Counted from the stretch's first letter, positions 7,565-15,472 are shown. The stretch is 22,695 nucleotides of DNA from GCA-2861595 sp035525365 (GCA_035525365.1 DATLEK010000031.1:1-22695), one strand, 5' to 3'. Notes: generated from the letters alone by a model not told the origin. Program-made: numbers and translations.

Positions 7565-7570
7565 TAGCGT
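7565..7570 (+). promoter_or_regulatory. Possible TAGCGT -10 box of lysA
   Basis: TAGCGT would start transcription near 7577 and leave about nine bases before the TTG at 7586. It lies inside the 40-base argS-lysA divergent gap. A TTGACG on the minus strand (7573-7568) could be a -35 for argS, but no matching -10 is seen. Confidence 0.3.
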
Positions 7571-7585
7571 CAAAAGATCCCCCCG

Positions 7586-8869
7586 TTGCCGCCTCACCTC
7601 CTGCCGCTGACGGCCCTGATCGGGCCGGCCGGGCGCCTCTCGATCGGCGGTGTCGACGTGGTCGATCTGGCTGAGGAGCACGGCACGCCGTTGTTCGTCT
7701 ACGACGAGGAGCACCTGCGCCGCCGGTGCCGTGAGGCGGTGTCGGCTTTCGGCGAAGGCGTGGCTTACGCGTCGAAGGCCTTCCTCTGCCGGGCCATGGC
7801 CGAGCTGGTGGCCGAGGAGGGCATGTGCATCGACGTGTCCACCGCCGGCGAGCTGCACGTCGCTCTGTCCGCGGGGGTGACAGCGGACCGGCTCGTGCTC
7901 CATGGCAACAACAAGTCCGAGGAGGAGCTGGCGCGGGCCCTGGAGGTGGGGGTGGGCCGGATCGTGGTGGATTCGTTCGACGAGATCGACCTCCTGCACA
8001 AGCTGGCCGGCGGCCATGCCCAGGCCAGCACGTCGCCGCACCGGCCGCAGGTGCTCGTGAGGGTGACGCCCGGCGTCGAGGCCCACACCCACGAGTACGT
8101 CATGACCGGACAGGAGGACACCAAGTTCGGGTTCAGCATCGCCAGCGGGGCGGCGGCCCGGGCGGTGGCCGTGCTGGCTTCGTCCACCGACGTGGAGCTG
8201 GTCGGCATCCATGCCCACATCGGCAGCCAGGTCTTCGCGCTGGCCTCCTTCGTCAAGGCGGTGGAGGTGCTGGCGCCGTTCTTCGTTCCCCTCGATCTGC
8301 CCGAGCTGTGCATCGGGGGCGGCCTCGGTGTCGCCTACGTGGAGGGGGAGGAGGCGCCCAGCATCAGCGAGTGGGCGGCCACCGTGAAGGAAGCGTGCGC
8401 CGGCGCCGGCATCCCGCCGGCTACCCGCATCACCGCGGAGCCGGGCCGGGCCATCGCCGCCGCCGCCGGCCTCACCCTGTACCGGGTGGGCACGATCAAG
8501 CACCTGCCGGACGTGCGGACCTACGTGGCGGTGGACGGGGGCATGAGCGACAACCCCCGTCCCGTCCTCTACGGCAGTGGCTACGAGGCCTTCCTGCCCA
8601 GAGCCACCGATGCCGAGCGCCCCCTCCGGGCGACGGTGGTGGGCAAGCACTGCGAGTCGGGCGACCTACTGGTGCGTGACGCCTTCCTGCCCGCCGACCT
8701 CGCCGTCGGCGACGTGCTGGCCACGCCGGTGGCCGGTGCCTACGGCCATTCAATGGCCTCCAACTACAACAAGGTGACCCGCCCGCCGGTGCTGTTCGTG
8801 GCCGGGGGCGAGGTCCGGGTGGTGGTGCGGCGCGAGACGCTGGACGACCTGCTCCGCCTCGACCAGTAG
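7586..8869 (+). CDS. lysA: Diaminopimelate decarboxylase
   Basis: PLP enzyme of the alanine-racemase-like fold that converts meso-diaminopimelate to L-lysine, the last step of lysine synthesis. It has 427 residues from TTG 7586; no better start codon exists upstream of the conserved VDLAEEHGTPLFVYDEEHL. The PLP lysine is K64 in AYASKAF. HIGSQ, the phosphate-binding GGGLGVAY loop, TAEPGRAIAAAAG and KHCESGDLL (substrate-binding Cys-Glu) are all present. It begins a run of aspartate-family genes (lysA, hom, thrC) on one strand with short gaps, probably co-transcribed, although hom may also have its own promoter. Confidence 0.96.
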   Translation: MPPHLLPLTALIGPAGRLSIGGVDVVDLAEEHGTPLFVYDEEHLRRRCREAVSAFGEGVAYASKAFLCRAMAELVAEEGMCIDVSTAGELHVALSAGVTADRLVLHGNNKSEEELARALEVGVGRIVVDSFDEIDLLHKLAGGHAQASTSPHRPQVLVRVTPGVEAHTHEYVMTGQEDTKFGFSIASGAAARAVAVLASSTDVELVGIHAHIGSQVFALASFVKAVEVLAPFFVPLDLPELCIGGGLGVAYVEGEEAPSISEWAATVKEACAGAGIPPATRITAEPGRAIAAAAGLTLYRVGTIKHLPDVRTYVAVDGGMSDNPRPVLYGSGYEAFLPRATDAERPLRATVVGKHCESGDLLVRDAFLPADLAVGDVLATPVAGAYGHSMASNYNKVTRPPVLFVAGGEVRVVVRRETLDDLLRLDQ

Positions 8870-8878
8870 CGCCGCGGT

Positions 8879-8884
8879 TACCTT
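8879..8884 (+). promoter_or_regulatory. Possible TACCTT -10 box before hom
   Basis: TACCTT sits five bases before ATG 8890, a little close for a leaderless start. It lies in the 20-base lysA-hom gap, where no ribosome binding site is seen. Confidence 0.35.
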
Positions 8885-8889
8885 TGCCC

Positions 8890-10179
8890 ATGGACGCGGT
8901 GCGGGTCGGAGTGCTCGGGTGCGGCAACGTCGGGGCCGCCCTGGTGCGGCTGCTTACCGCTGACGGCGCCGGCATCGCCGAACGTACCGGGGTGCGCCTG
9001 GAGGTGACGCGGGTCGCGGTGCGGGACACCTCCAGGGAGCGTGGCGTCCACCTTCCCGCCGGCTGCCTCACCGACGACGCCGGCGGCCTCGTCATCGATC
9101 CCGAGGTCGACGTCGTCGTGGAGCTCATGGGCGGGATCGATCCGGCTCGGGGGCTGGTGCGCGCCGCGCTGGAGGCGGGTAAGCCCGTGATCACGGCCAA
9201 CAAGGAGCTGCTCGCCACCGCCGGCGCCGAGCTGTTCGAAGTGGCGGCGAGGGCAAAGGTCGACCTGCTCTACGAGGCGGCCGTGGCCGGGGGGATCCCG
9301 CTGATCCGGCCCTTGCGGGAGTCCCTGGCGGGGGAGCGCATCACCCGCGTCATGGGGATCGTCAACGGGACCACCAACTACATCCTCACCCGCATGACCG
9401 AGGAGGGGGCGACCTATGCCTCCGCTCTGGCCGAGGCGCAGGAGCTTGGGTTCGCCGAGAGCGACCCCACCGCAGATGTCGAGGGCTACGACGCCGCGGC
9501 CAAGGCGGCCATCCTCGCCACCATCGCCTTTGGCGCGCTGGTGGTGGCCGGCGACGTGTCACGGGAGGGGATCACCGGCATCACCGCCGCCGACATCGCC
9601 TTCGCCCGCCGCCTCGGCTACGTGGTCAAGCTCCTCGCCGTGGCCGAGCGGGCCGACAAGGACGACGAGGAGGTGGCCGTCCGGGTGCACCCGGCCATGG
9701 TGCCTGCCACCCATCCGCTGGCCGCGGTGCGGGGGTCGTTCAACGCCGTGTTCATCGAGGGGGAGGCGGTGGGCGAGCTGATGCTCTACGGCCGGGGCGC
9801 AGGCGGGATGCCCACGGCCAGCGCCGTTCTGGGCGACCTCATCGACGCCGCCCACAACCTGCGCACGGGGGGAAGCGGCCGCACCACCACCATGGCGCCG
9901 GCGCGCATCCGCCCCATGGACGAGCTGCGCTCGCAGTACTACCTGAACATGGACGTGGTCGACCGTCCCGGCGTGCTGGCCGCCGTGTCCACCGTCACGG
10001 CCGAGCACGGCGTATCGCTGGCCTCCTTCGAGCAGGAAGGGCTGGGCGACGATGCCCGAATGGTCTTCATCACCCATAAGGCCAAGGAGCGCGACATCCA
10101 GGACACCCTGGAGGACCTGCGGGGCCTCGACGTGGTGAAGCGCGTGGGAAGCCTTCTGCGCGTCATCGGCCCGGAATGA
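8890..10179 (+). CDS. hom: Homoserine dehydrogenase with ACT domain
   Basis: Reduces aspartate semialdehyde to homoserine, the branch point to threonine and methionine. It has 429 residues from ATG 8890 (a TTG two codons upstream is possible). The Rossmann motif is GVLGCGNVGAALV (G10, G12, G15). The catalytic region contains ITANKELLA, GIVNGTTNYILTRM and FAESDPTADVEGYDAAAKAAI. The C-terminal ACT domain begins around residue 355 with YYLNMDVVDRPGVLAAVSTV, normally the site of threonine feedback. The gene lies 20 bases after lysA and seven bases before thrC. Confidence 0.97.
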   Translation: MDAVRVGVLGCGNVGAALVRLLTADGAGIAERTGVRLEVTRVAVRDTSRERGVHLPAGCLTDDAGGLVIDPEVDVVVELMGGIDPARGLVRAALEAGKPVITANKELLATAGAELFEVAARAKVDLLYEAAVAGGIPLIRPLRESLAGERITRVMGIVNGTTNYILTRMTEEGATYASALAEAQELGFAESDPTADVEGYDAAAKAAILATIAFGALVVAGDVSREGITGITAADIAFARRLGYVVKLLAVAERADKDDEEVAVRVHPAMVPATHPLAAVRGSFNAVFIEGEAVGELMLYGRGAGGMPTASAVLGDLIDAAHNLRTGGSGRTTTMAPARIRPMDELRSQYYLNMDVVDRPGVLAAVSTVTAEHGVSLASFEQEGLGDDARMVFITHKAKERDIQDTLEDLRGLDVVKRVGSLLRVIGPE

Positions 10180-10186
10180 CCGACGC

Positions 10187-11233
10187 ATGCCGATGAAGGC
10201 GTGGCGGGGACTCATCGAGGAGTACCGGGAGTTCCTGCCCGTGTCGGAGGCCACCCCGGTGGTCACCCTCCAGGAAGGAGCGACACCATTGCTGCCCGCC
10301 CCCCGCCTGTCGGAGCGGGTGGGCGCCCAGGTGTGGCTCAAGTACGAAGGGCTCAACCCCACGGGGTCCTTCAAGGACCGGGGCATGACCCTGGCCATCT
10401 CCAAGGCCCGCGAGGAGGGAGCCGAAGCGGTCGTCTGCGCCTCCACGGGCAACACCTCGGCCTCGGCCGCCGCCTACGCGGCCCGGGCCGGCCTCACCTG
10501 CGGGGTGCTGATCCCGGCCGGCCACATCGCCCTGGGCAAGCTGGCCCAGGCCCTCGTCCACGGCGCCCGTGTCCTGCAGATCAGAGGCAACTTCGACCAC
10601 GCCCTCGCCATCGTGCGGGAGCTGGGCGACCGCTCACCGGTCACCGTCGTCAATTCGATCAACCCCTACCGCATCGAGGGCCAGAAGACCGGCGCCTTCG
10701 AGGTCGTCGACGCCCTGGGCGACGCGCCGGACGTGCACTGCATCCCCGTCGGCAACGCCGGCAACATCTGCGCCTACTGGAAGGGCTACCTCGAGTACCG
10801 GGAGGCCGGCCGGTCCTCGAAGTTGCCGGCCATGATGGGGTTCCAGGCCGCCGGCGCCGCACCCATCGTCGCCGGCCATCCCATCGAGAACCCCGAGACC
10901 ATCGCCACCGCCATCCGTATCGGCAACCCGGCGTCCTGGTACGGCGCCACCGCCGCGGCCAGCGAGTCGGGCGGCGGCATCAGCGCCGTCACCGACGAGG
11001 AGATCCTCGCCGCCTACCGCTTCCTCGCCACCGAGGAGTCCGTCTTCTGCGAGCCGGCGTCAGCGGCGTCGGTGGCCGGCCTCATGAAGGTCGGGGTTCC
11101 CGATGGATCCACCGTGGTGTGCGTGCTCACCGGCCACGGCCTGAAGGACCCCGACATCGCCATCAGCCAGATCGCCGTCCCCACCCCGGTGGACGCCGAC
11201 TACGACGCCATCCGCAAAGAGCTCGGTCTCTGA
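10187..11233 (+). CDS. thrC: Threonine synthase
   Basis: PLP enzyme of fold type II turning O-phosphohomoserine into threonine. It has 348 residues, the short actinobacterial form. The PLP lysine is K63 in LNPTGSFKDRGM. STGNTSASAAAYAARAG binds the cofactor phosphate side, and SGGGISAVTDEEIL and EPASAASVAGLMK are family motifs. The ATG at 10187 is seven bases after the hom stop, with a second ATG two codons later. The substrate-making enzyme, homoserine kinase (thrB), often follows in actinobacteria. Here the next coding signal is a decayed region on the other strand. Confidence 0.96.
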   Translation: MPMKAWRGLIEEYREFLPVSEATPVVTLQEGATPLLPAPRLSERVGAQVWLKYEGLNPTGSFKDRGMTLAISKAREEGAEAVVCASTGNTSASAAAYAARAGLTCGVLIPAGHIALGKLAQALVHGARVLQIRGNFDHALAIVRELGDRSPVTVVNSINPYRIEGQKTGAFEVVDALGDAPDVHCIPVGNAGNICAYWKGYLEYREAGRSSKLPAMMGFQAAGAAPIVAGHPIENPETIATAIRIGNPASWYGATAAASESGGGISAVTDEEILAAYRFLATEESVFCEPASAASVAGLMKVGVPDGSTVVCVLTGHGLKDPDIAISQIAVPTPVDADYDAIRKELGL

Positions 11234-11283
11234 GCTTCACCTCCGGGCGGGGCGTCATCCCTCGCCGAGGCAAGCCCCATCGC

Positions 11284-11470
11284 CTACACGGCTGCGACAG
11301 GCGCCGGCCCCGGCTGCATGGCCATCATGGCCGCCAGCATGTGGCCGAATTCCACGTGGTCGGGGGCACGGCCGGCTCGGCGTCGGGCACCGAGCCCACG
11401 ACCTGGAGGAAGCGCTCGAGCGTCCCAAGCCCAGGCTCGGGCCAGGCGTAGGTGACGCTTTCCGGGTCAG
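11284..11470 (-). pseudogene. Unrecognised coding fragment with a frameshift
   Basis: On the minus strand two short frames look coding. DPESVTYAWPEPGLGTLERF continues as LQVVGSVPDAEPAV down to about 11365. After a one-base shift, PDHVEFGHMLAAMMAMQPGP ends in AAV and TAG at 11286-11284. There is no start codon; a TAG lies just upstream in the first frame. The fragment begins at the stop of the MFS remnant, so it may be what is left of a second gene in the same operon. I recognise no family. Confidence 0.3.
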
Positions 11471-12133
11471 CCCGGTGCCGATCCCCCGAGTGCTATGGCG
11501 TCTCGCGAGGATCCTGCCGTCGGGTCTGCGGCTACGGGAGGCGGGGGCTGGCCCAGGCTCCGGGCCAGGCGCAGGGCTACGAAGCCGGCGACCGCGGCAA
11601 GGGCGCCGCCGATGACACCGAGCCGCTGTACACCGACCACGCCCACCAGCACGCCGGCAACCGGGGCCATGACGACGGCGGCCAGTGGCTCCAACGACTG
11701 GTTGAGAGAGAGGACGCGGCCATGGGCCGCGGTGGGGGAGTACCGCTGCAGCAGGGTCTTGGCCGGCACGTAGAAGAAGGCGACGTCGACGCCCCACAGG
11801 AACACTGCTCCATAGGCCACGGCCAGCGATCCGGTCCCGAGGTAGAGCGCGGCGGTGGCGCCGGATAGCACGGTGGCGATAGCCAGGTACCGGGGCTGGG
11901 CGATGCGGTCACCCACTGCGGCGATGGCGAGGCCGGCGCCGACCAGTCCCACTCCGAACACCGTCTGCAGGAGGGCGAACACGGTGTCGGACCGACCGAG
12001 CACGTCGCGCACGTAGAGGGGCTCCAGCATTCCGAAAAGGGCCCACAGCAGGTATGTGACTGCGGCAACGGCGAGTGTCCACCGCCTCGCCGGCCAGCAG
12101 CGCCCCGAACCCCGGCACCCGCAGCACGCGCAT
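11467..12133 (-). pseudogene. MFS transporter remnant, C-terminal half only
   Basis: The minus-strand reading gives about six hydrophobic segments typical of MFS helices 7-12: AVAAVTYLLWALFGMLEP, VFGVGLVGAGLAIAAVG, LAIATVLSGATAALYLG, AYGAVFLWGVDVAFF, EPLAAVVMAPVAGVLVG and GVIGGALAAVAGFVAL. EPLYVRDVLG resembles the start of the second half of drug/metabolite MFS proteins. The front part, MRVLRVPGFGALLAGEAVD from the ATG at 12133, is in another frame and joins only through an insertion near 12077. The first six helices are missing, and the gene upstream reads the other way from 12212. The gene is therefore truncated and probably dead. An ATG at 12165 in the downstream frame gives an Arg/Cys-rich leader and is not credible. 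Confidence 0.65.
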
Positions 12134-12211
12134 CGCCGGCGACGGTACCCAATGACGAAGGCCACCGGGTTGGAGTTGCCATAGGCCGCCGCCGGCGCCC
12201 ACGCTGGTGGA

Positions 12212-12976
12212 GTGGGCCCACAGCAGCGGACCGGCGTCGCCCGCGTCGGCTGCTCGGGCTGGATCTACAAGCACTGGCGGGGCACGGTGTACCCCGAGGC
12301 GCTACCTCAGCGCCGGTGGTTCGAGCACTACGCCACCCTGTTGGACACCGTGGAGATCAACAACACCTTCTACCGACTGCCCACCGAGACGGCGGTAGAG
12401 GGGTGGGCGGCCCAGGCGCCGGCCGGGTTCACCTACAGCGTCAAGCTCGGCGCCTTTGGATCGCACCGCATGAAGCTGCGCGACGCCGAGTCGTGGTTGC
12501 CGAACCATCTCGACCGGGTGGAGCGCCTCGGTGCCACAGCCGGCCCCACCCTGGTGCAACTGCCGCCCCGCTGGCGGCGCAACGCTGAGCGGCTCGATGA
12601 GTTCTTGACCGTTGCCCCGAATACGATCCGCTGGGCCGTGGAACTCCGGGAGCCGTCCTGGCTGCACGACGAGGTCTACGAGGTTCTCCACCGCCACGGT
12701 GCTGCCCTCTGCATCCACGACCTGCTGGCCGGCCACCCCTGGGAGCTGACGACCGACTGGACCTACGTGCGCTTCCACGGTCCCAACGCCACCGGGCACG
12801 CCTACGCCGGCCGGTACGGCGAAGAGGGACTGTTCTGGATGGCCGAGCGCCTGGGCACCTGGCTGGAACAGGGCCGAGACGTCTACGCCTACTTCAACAA
12901 CGACGACTCAGGTTTCGCTGTTCAGGACGCCCTTTGGCTGGCCGGCCGGCTGGGGCACCAACCCGCGAGCGCCTGA
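12212..12976 (+). CDS. DUF72 (YecE-like) protein
   Basis: This 254-residue protein of the DUF72 family has a TIM-barrel-like fold and unproven function. Motifs are VGCSGWIYKHWRGTVYPE at the N-terminus, TVEINNTFYRLPT, FTYSVKLGAF, LVQLPPRW, WAVELREPSW, CIHDLLAG, TYVRFHGPN and a C-terminal VYAYFNNDDSGFAVQDA. All are characteristic, and length matches the family. The GTG at 12212 is the best start; GGTGGA lies directly before it, rather too close for a ribosome binding site. It stands alone between the decayed MFS gene and a spacer with a hairpin terminator candidate. Confidence 0.9.
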   Translation: MGPQQRTGVARVGCSGWIYKHWRGTVYPEALPQRRWFEHYATLLDTVEINNTFYRLPTETAVEGWAAQAPAGFTYSVKLGAFGSHRMKLRDAESWLPNHLDRVERLGATAGPTLVQLPPRWRRNAERLDEFLTVAPNTIRWAVELREPSWLHDEVYEVLHRHGAALCIHDLLAGHPWELTTDWTYVRFHGPNATGHAYAGRYGEEGLFWMAERLGTWLEQGRDVYAYFNNDDSGFAVQDALWLAGRLGHQPASA

Positions 12977-13078
12977 TTGCTGGGGTTTGCCGGGCACATG
13001 GGCGGCGGGCGACACGGGTAGGGCTGGCGGCCCCGCGGTGGCCACCGGAGTGGGCGAAGCCGCCCGTCTTGGGCACCA

Positions 13079-13098
13079 TAGCCAGCCCGTTCTGGCTA
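13079..13098 (+). terminator. Hairpin terminator candidate after the DUF72 gene
   Basis: TAGCCAG (13079-13085) pairs perfectly with CTGGCTA (13092-13098) across a six-base loop, followed by TTTAT. The T-run is short. It lies 100 bases past the DUF72 stop. Confidence 0.4.
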
Positions 13099-13175
13099 TT
13101 TATGGGAATAGGAGGGCGAAGTTGGGTTCCTGTTATTCGAAACTGACCTGCACCTGGCCGACAGACTGGTGTGGC

Positions 13176-13223
13176 GTTGGCCTTCTCCTCGAACCGTGCC
13201 TTGAGCTCCACGAGGGCGGCGAC
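13176..13223 (-). pseudogene. Possible 16-codon remnant of polyphosphate kinase
   Basis: The minus strand reads VAALVELKARFEEKAN. From memory, polyphosphate kinase 1 has a conserved stretch close to VLVELKARFDEEANI, so about 12 of 16 positions agree. A TAG stands immediately before it and nothing after it resembles the kinase, so at most a scrap of the gene is present. The match may be chance. Confidence 0.3.
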
Positions 13224-13237
13224 CTAGAGCCCGGCGC

Positions 13238-13243
13238 TAGTTT
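13238..13243 (+). promoter_or_regulatory. TAGTTT -10 box, leaderless start of the NuoF-like gene
   Basis: TAGTTT is followed by seven bases and ATG 13251. It fixes the start there rather than far upstream, where the same frame is open but looks non-coding. Confidence 0.55.
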
Positions 13244-13250
13244 TCGGGCC

Positions 13251-14780
13251 ATGCCATTGGCCTCCCGGGTTCTAGATGCAGCGGCGGTGCCCACGCTGGA
13301 CGCCTACATCGGATCTGGTGGCGGGAAGGGGCTGGAGGCGGCCCGGCGGCTCGGTGCCGCCGCCGTTCTCGACGACGTGGAGGCATCGGGGCTGAGGGGC
13401 CGTGGCGGCGCCGGCTTCCCCACCGGGCGGAAGTGGCGCACCATCGTCGACAACGACTCGCCGGCGGAGCCGCCCACCGTGGTGGTGAACGCGGCCGAAG
13501 GCGAGCCGGGCTCGTTCAAGGACCGTGCCATCCTGCGTGGGAACCCCTATCGGGTGCTGGAAGGAGCTCTGATCGCCGCCGCCACGGTAGGGGCCGAGCG
13601 GGTGGTGCTGGCCCTCAAGGCCTCGTTCGTGCCGGAGCTGGACCGGGTCCGTTCGGCCGTCGCCGAGGTTCGGGCCGCCGGATGGGCGGGCGGAGTCGAC
13701 ATCGTCGTGGTGGAGGGGCCGAGCGCCTACCTCTACGGGGAGGAGACGGCGCTACTGGAGGTGGTCGACGGTCGTGAGCCGTTCCCCCGGATCGCGCCCC
13801 CGTTCCGCCACGGGGTGGACGAGGTGGGCACCGACAGCGCCTCGGCCGCCGGCACGGTCATGGCCACGCCGGCCGAGGCCACGGTGGCCGCCCCCACGCT
13901 GGTCAACAACGTCGAGACGATGGCCAACGTGGCGGGCATCCTGGCCGAGGGCCCCGACTGGTTCCGCAGCCTGGGAACAGCCGAGTCCCCCGGCACGATC
14001 GTGTGCACCGTTTCGGGCCACACCCGCCGCCACGGCGTCGCCGAGTTCGCCATGGGCACGCCTCTGCGGGAGGTGATCGAGAGCATCGGCGAGGGCCCCT
14101 CCGGAGAGCGTTTCGTGGCCGCCATGTCCGGCGTGGCCAACCCCCTCGTTCCCGAGGAGCTGTTCGACACGCCTCTCACCTACGAGCACATGGCCGCCAT
14201 AGACAGCGGCCTGGGAGCGGCCGGCTTCATCGTCTTCGACGAGACCGTCGATCCCGTCGCCGTGGCCCACGGTGTATCCCGCTTCCTGGCCGTGGAGTCC
14301 TGCGGGCAGTGCACGCCCTGCAAGCAGGACGGGATCGGCATCGCCGAGGTTCTGCACCGGATGCTCACCGGCCGGCCCCAGGCCAACGATGTCGAGCTGG
14401 TCGAGCAGCGGTTGACCACCGTGGCCGACGGCGCCAGGTGCTTCCTGGCCACCCAGCACCAGCGGGTCGTCCAGAGCGTGCTGCGCCTGTTCCCCGATGC
14501 CGTGCGGGCGCATGCCGCGGTGGGCGCGGCGCCGGCGGAGCCGGAGCTGATCGCCGCCATCGTCGATCTCGACGGCGACCGGTTCGTGCTCGACGACGCC
14601 CACGCCGACAAGCAGCCCGACTGGACCTTCGAGGACGTGTACTCCGGCCAGGCCCCCGCCGACCGCATCGACCAGCGGGCCGACGAAGCCGCCGAGGAAG
14701 CCGCCGAGGAAGCCGCCGACGAAGCTGCCGGCGAAGCTGCCGGCGACGTTCGACCTGCGCCCAACCAGCCGCCTCGATAG
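13251..14780 (+). CDS. NuoF-like NADH-binding flavoprotein with 4Fe-4S site
   Basis: The 509-residue protein is related to the 51-kDa subunit of complex I and to HoxF/hydrogenase and formate dehydrogenase beta subunits. GLRGRGGAGFPTGRKW (47-62) is the NADH/FMN glycine loop, NAAEGEPGSFKDR (80-92) binds FMN, and SAYLYGEETALLE (158-170) follows. The NADH_4Fe-4S domain has ligands C351, C354 and C357 in ESCGQCTPCKQDG, and C397 in DGARCFLAT. An extra segment after the FMN region (SASAAGTVMATPAEATVAA) and a C-terminal extension with an acidic-alanine tail (EEAAEEAADEAAGEAAG) are unusual. No NuoE or NuoG gene is adjacent. It may move electrons between NAD(P)H and a ferredoxin, such as the one encoded at 15193-15465, but this is inference. 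Confidence 0.88.
   Translation: MPLASRVLDAAAVPTLDAYIGSGGGKGLEAARRLGAAAVLDDVEASGLRGRGGAGFPTGRKWRTIVDNDSPAEPPTVVVNAAEGEPGSFKDRAILRGNPYRVLEGALIAAATVGAERVVLALKASFVPELDRVRSAVAEVRAAGWAGGVDIVVVEGPSAYLYGEETALLEVVDGREPFPRIAPPFRHGVDEVGTDSASAAGTVMATPAEATVAAPTLVNNVETMANVAGILAEGPDWFRSLGTAESPGTIVCTVSGHTRRHGVAEFAMGTPLREVIESIGEGPSGERFVAAMSGVANPLVPEELFDTPLTYEHMAAIDSGLGAAGFIVFDETVDPVAVAHGVSRFLAVESCGQCTPCKQDGIGIAEVLHRMLTGRPQANDVELVEQRLTTVADGARCFLATQHQRVVQSVLRLFPDAVRAHAAVGAAPAEPELIAAIVDLDGDRFVLDDAHADKQPDWTFEDVYSGQAPADRIDQRADEAAEEAAEEAADEAAGEAAGDVRPAPNQPPR
14688..14747 (+). repeat. 12-base microrepeat coding the acidic-alanine tail
   Basis: Five in-frame units of the GCCGCCGAGGAA type lie end to end, the last two diverged to GCTGCCGGCGAA and GCTGCCGGCGAC. 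They encode AAEE-, AADE- and AAGE-like tetrads, and slippage could change their number. Confidence 0.75.
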
Positions 14781-14783
14781 GAT
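14778..14783 (+). promoter_or_regulatory. TAGGAT -10 box of the STAS gene
   Basis: TAGGAT overlaps the TAG stop of the NuoF-like gene. Transcription from about 14790 would give a 21-base leader containing GGGGG five bases before ATG 14812, a usable ribosome binding site. Confidence 0.4.
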
Positions 14784-14811
14784 GACCCCGGCACGAGCAT
14801 CGGGGGCAGAC

Positions 14812-15177
14812 ATGGACGGGTTCAAGGTGGAGGCGGAGGTAAAGGGAGCCCAGGCGGTGGTCACCGTCGCCGGTGAGATCGACGCAGCCACCGCGCCGAT
14901 CCTCAAGCAGAGGCTCCTGGCCCTTGTGGACACCGGTGTGGAGCGGGTCGTGGTCGACCTGCGGGAGGTGACCTTCATCGAGTCCGTCGGCCTGGGCACG
15001 CTGGTGGCGGCGCGCAAGCGGCTGGCCGCCGGGGACAGGAACCTTTGCCTCGTCATCGGCGACGATCAGGTCAAGATCAGGGCGCCCTTCGAGATCACCC
15101 GCCTGGATGACGTCTTCCCGATCCATCCCACCCTGGAAGCGGCCATCGAGGACTGCCTCACCGAACCGGCGGCCTGA
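14812..15177 (+). CDS. STAS-domain protein, anti-anti-sigma factor-like
   Basis: This 121-residue single STAS domain is of the SpoIIAA/RsbV type. The pattern VVTVAGEIDAATAPILKQRL, then RVVVDLREVTFIESVGLGTL and VAARKRL, is that of the family, with S58 at the usual phosphorylation site (ESVGLG, where many members have DSSGL). Such proteins bind an anti-sigma kinase and release a sigma factor when unphosphorylated. No kinase or sigma gene is in the window. The start could also be the ATG at 14782, which adds ten residues; I prefer 14812 because of the G-rich stretch before it. Confidence 0.85.
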   Translation: MDGFKVEAEVKGAQAVVTVAGEIDAATAPILKQRLLALVDTGVERVVVDLREVTFIESVGLGTLVAARKRLAAGDRNLCLVIGDDQVKIRAPFEITRLDDVFPIHPTLEAAIEDCLTEPAA

Positions 15178-15192
15178 CCCCGCCCCTGGGGC

Positions 15193-15465
15193 TCAGGGCT
15201 CGATGAAGATGCACTCGCCGGGGCACTCCTCGGCGGCTTCGACCACGTCGTCGAGAAGACCGTCGGGGATGCGGCCCAGGCCGTTGGCCGTGCCGCCCTT
15301 CCCCTTCTGCTCGTTGAAGGAGCGGTCGGCGGAAAGGTCCGGGAACTGCTCCTTGCTCTCCTTCACATAGGCCAGCCCGTCGTCCTCCATGAAGAACACG
15401 GCGGGGGCGATCTCGGCGCAGATGCCGTCGCCGGTGCAGAGGTCGGCATCGATCCAGACGTTCAT
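15193..15465 (-). CDS. Single-cluster ferredoxin with an internal insertion
   Basis: This 90-residue ferredoxin has ligands C10 and C16 (DADLCTGDGICAEIAP) and C81 followed by Pro (EECPGECIFIEP). That is the C-x5-C...CP pattern of 3Fe-4S ferredoxins, usual partners of actinobacterial cytochrome P450s and other oxidoreductases. C85 is an extra cysteine. The family is normally about 65 residues; here the middle (ADRSFNEQKGKGGTANGLGR) is expanded by about 20 residues. The start at ATG 15465 is set by MNVWIDADLC and by a -10 box seven bases upstream. It converges with the STAS gene, 15 bases between stops. No P450 is present in the window. Confidence 0.88.
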   Translation of the reverse strand: MNVWIDADLCTGDGICAEIAPAVFFMEDDGLAYVKESKEQFPDLSADRSFNEQKGKGGTANGLGRIPDGLLDDVVEAAEECPGECIFIEP

Positions 15466-15472
15466 CACGCGG

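Noticed and set aside
7546..7585. Lysine riboswitch or T-box before lysA or argS
   Set aside because: The divergent gap is only 40 bases, too short for either.
7358..8650. 430-codon open frame on the minus strand
   Set aside because: It lies opposite lysA, which has all its catalytic motifs; the antisense protein has shadow composition.
13752..15056. 434-codon open frame on the minus strand
   Set aside because: Antisense of the NuoF-like and STAS genes. Its repeated Gly/Phe segment is just the complement of the 12-base microrepeat.
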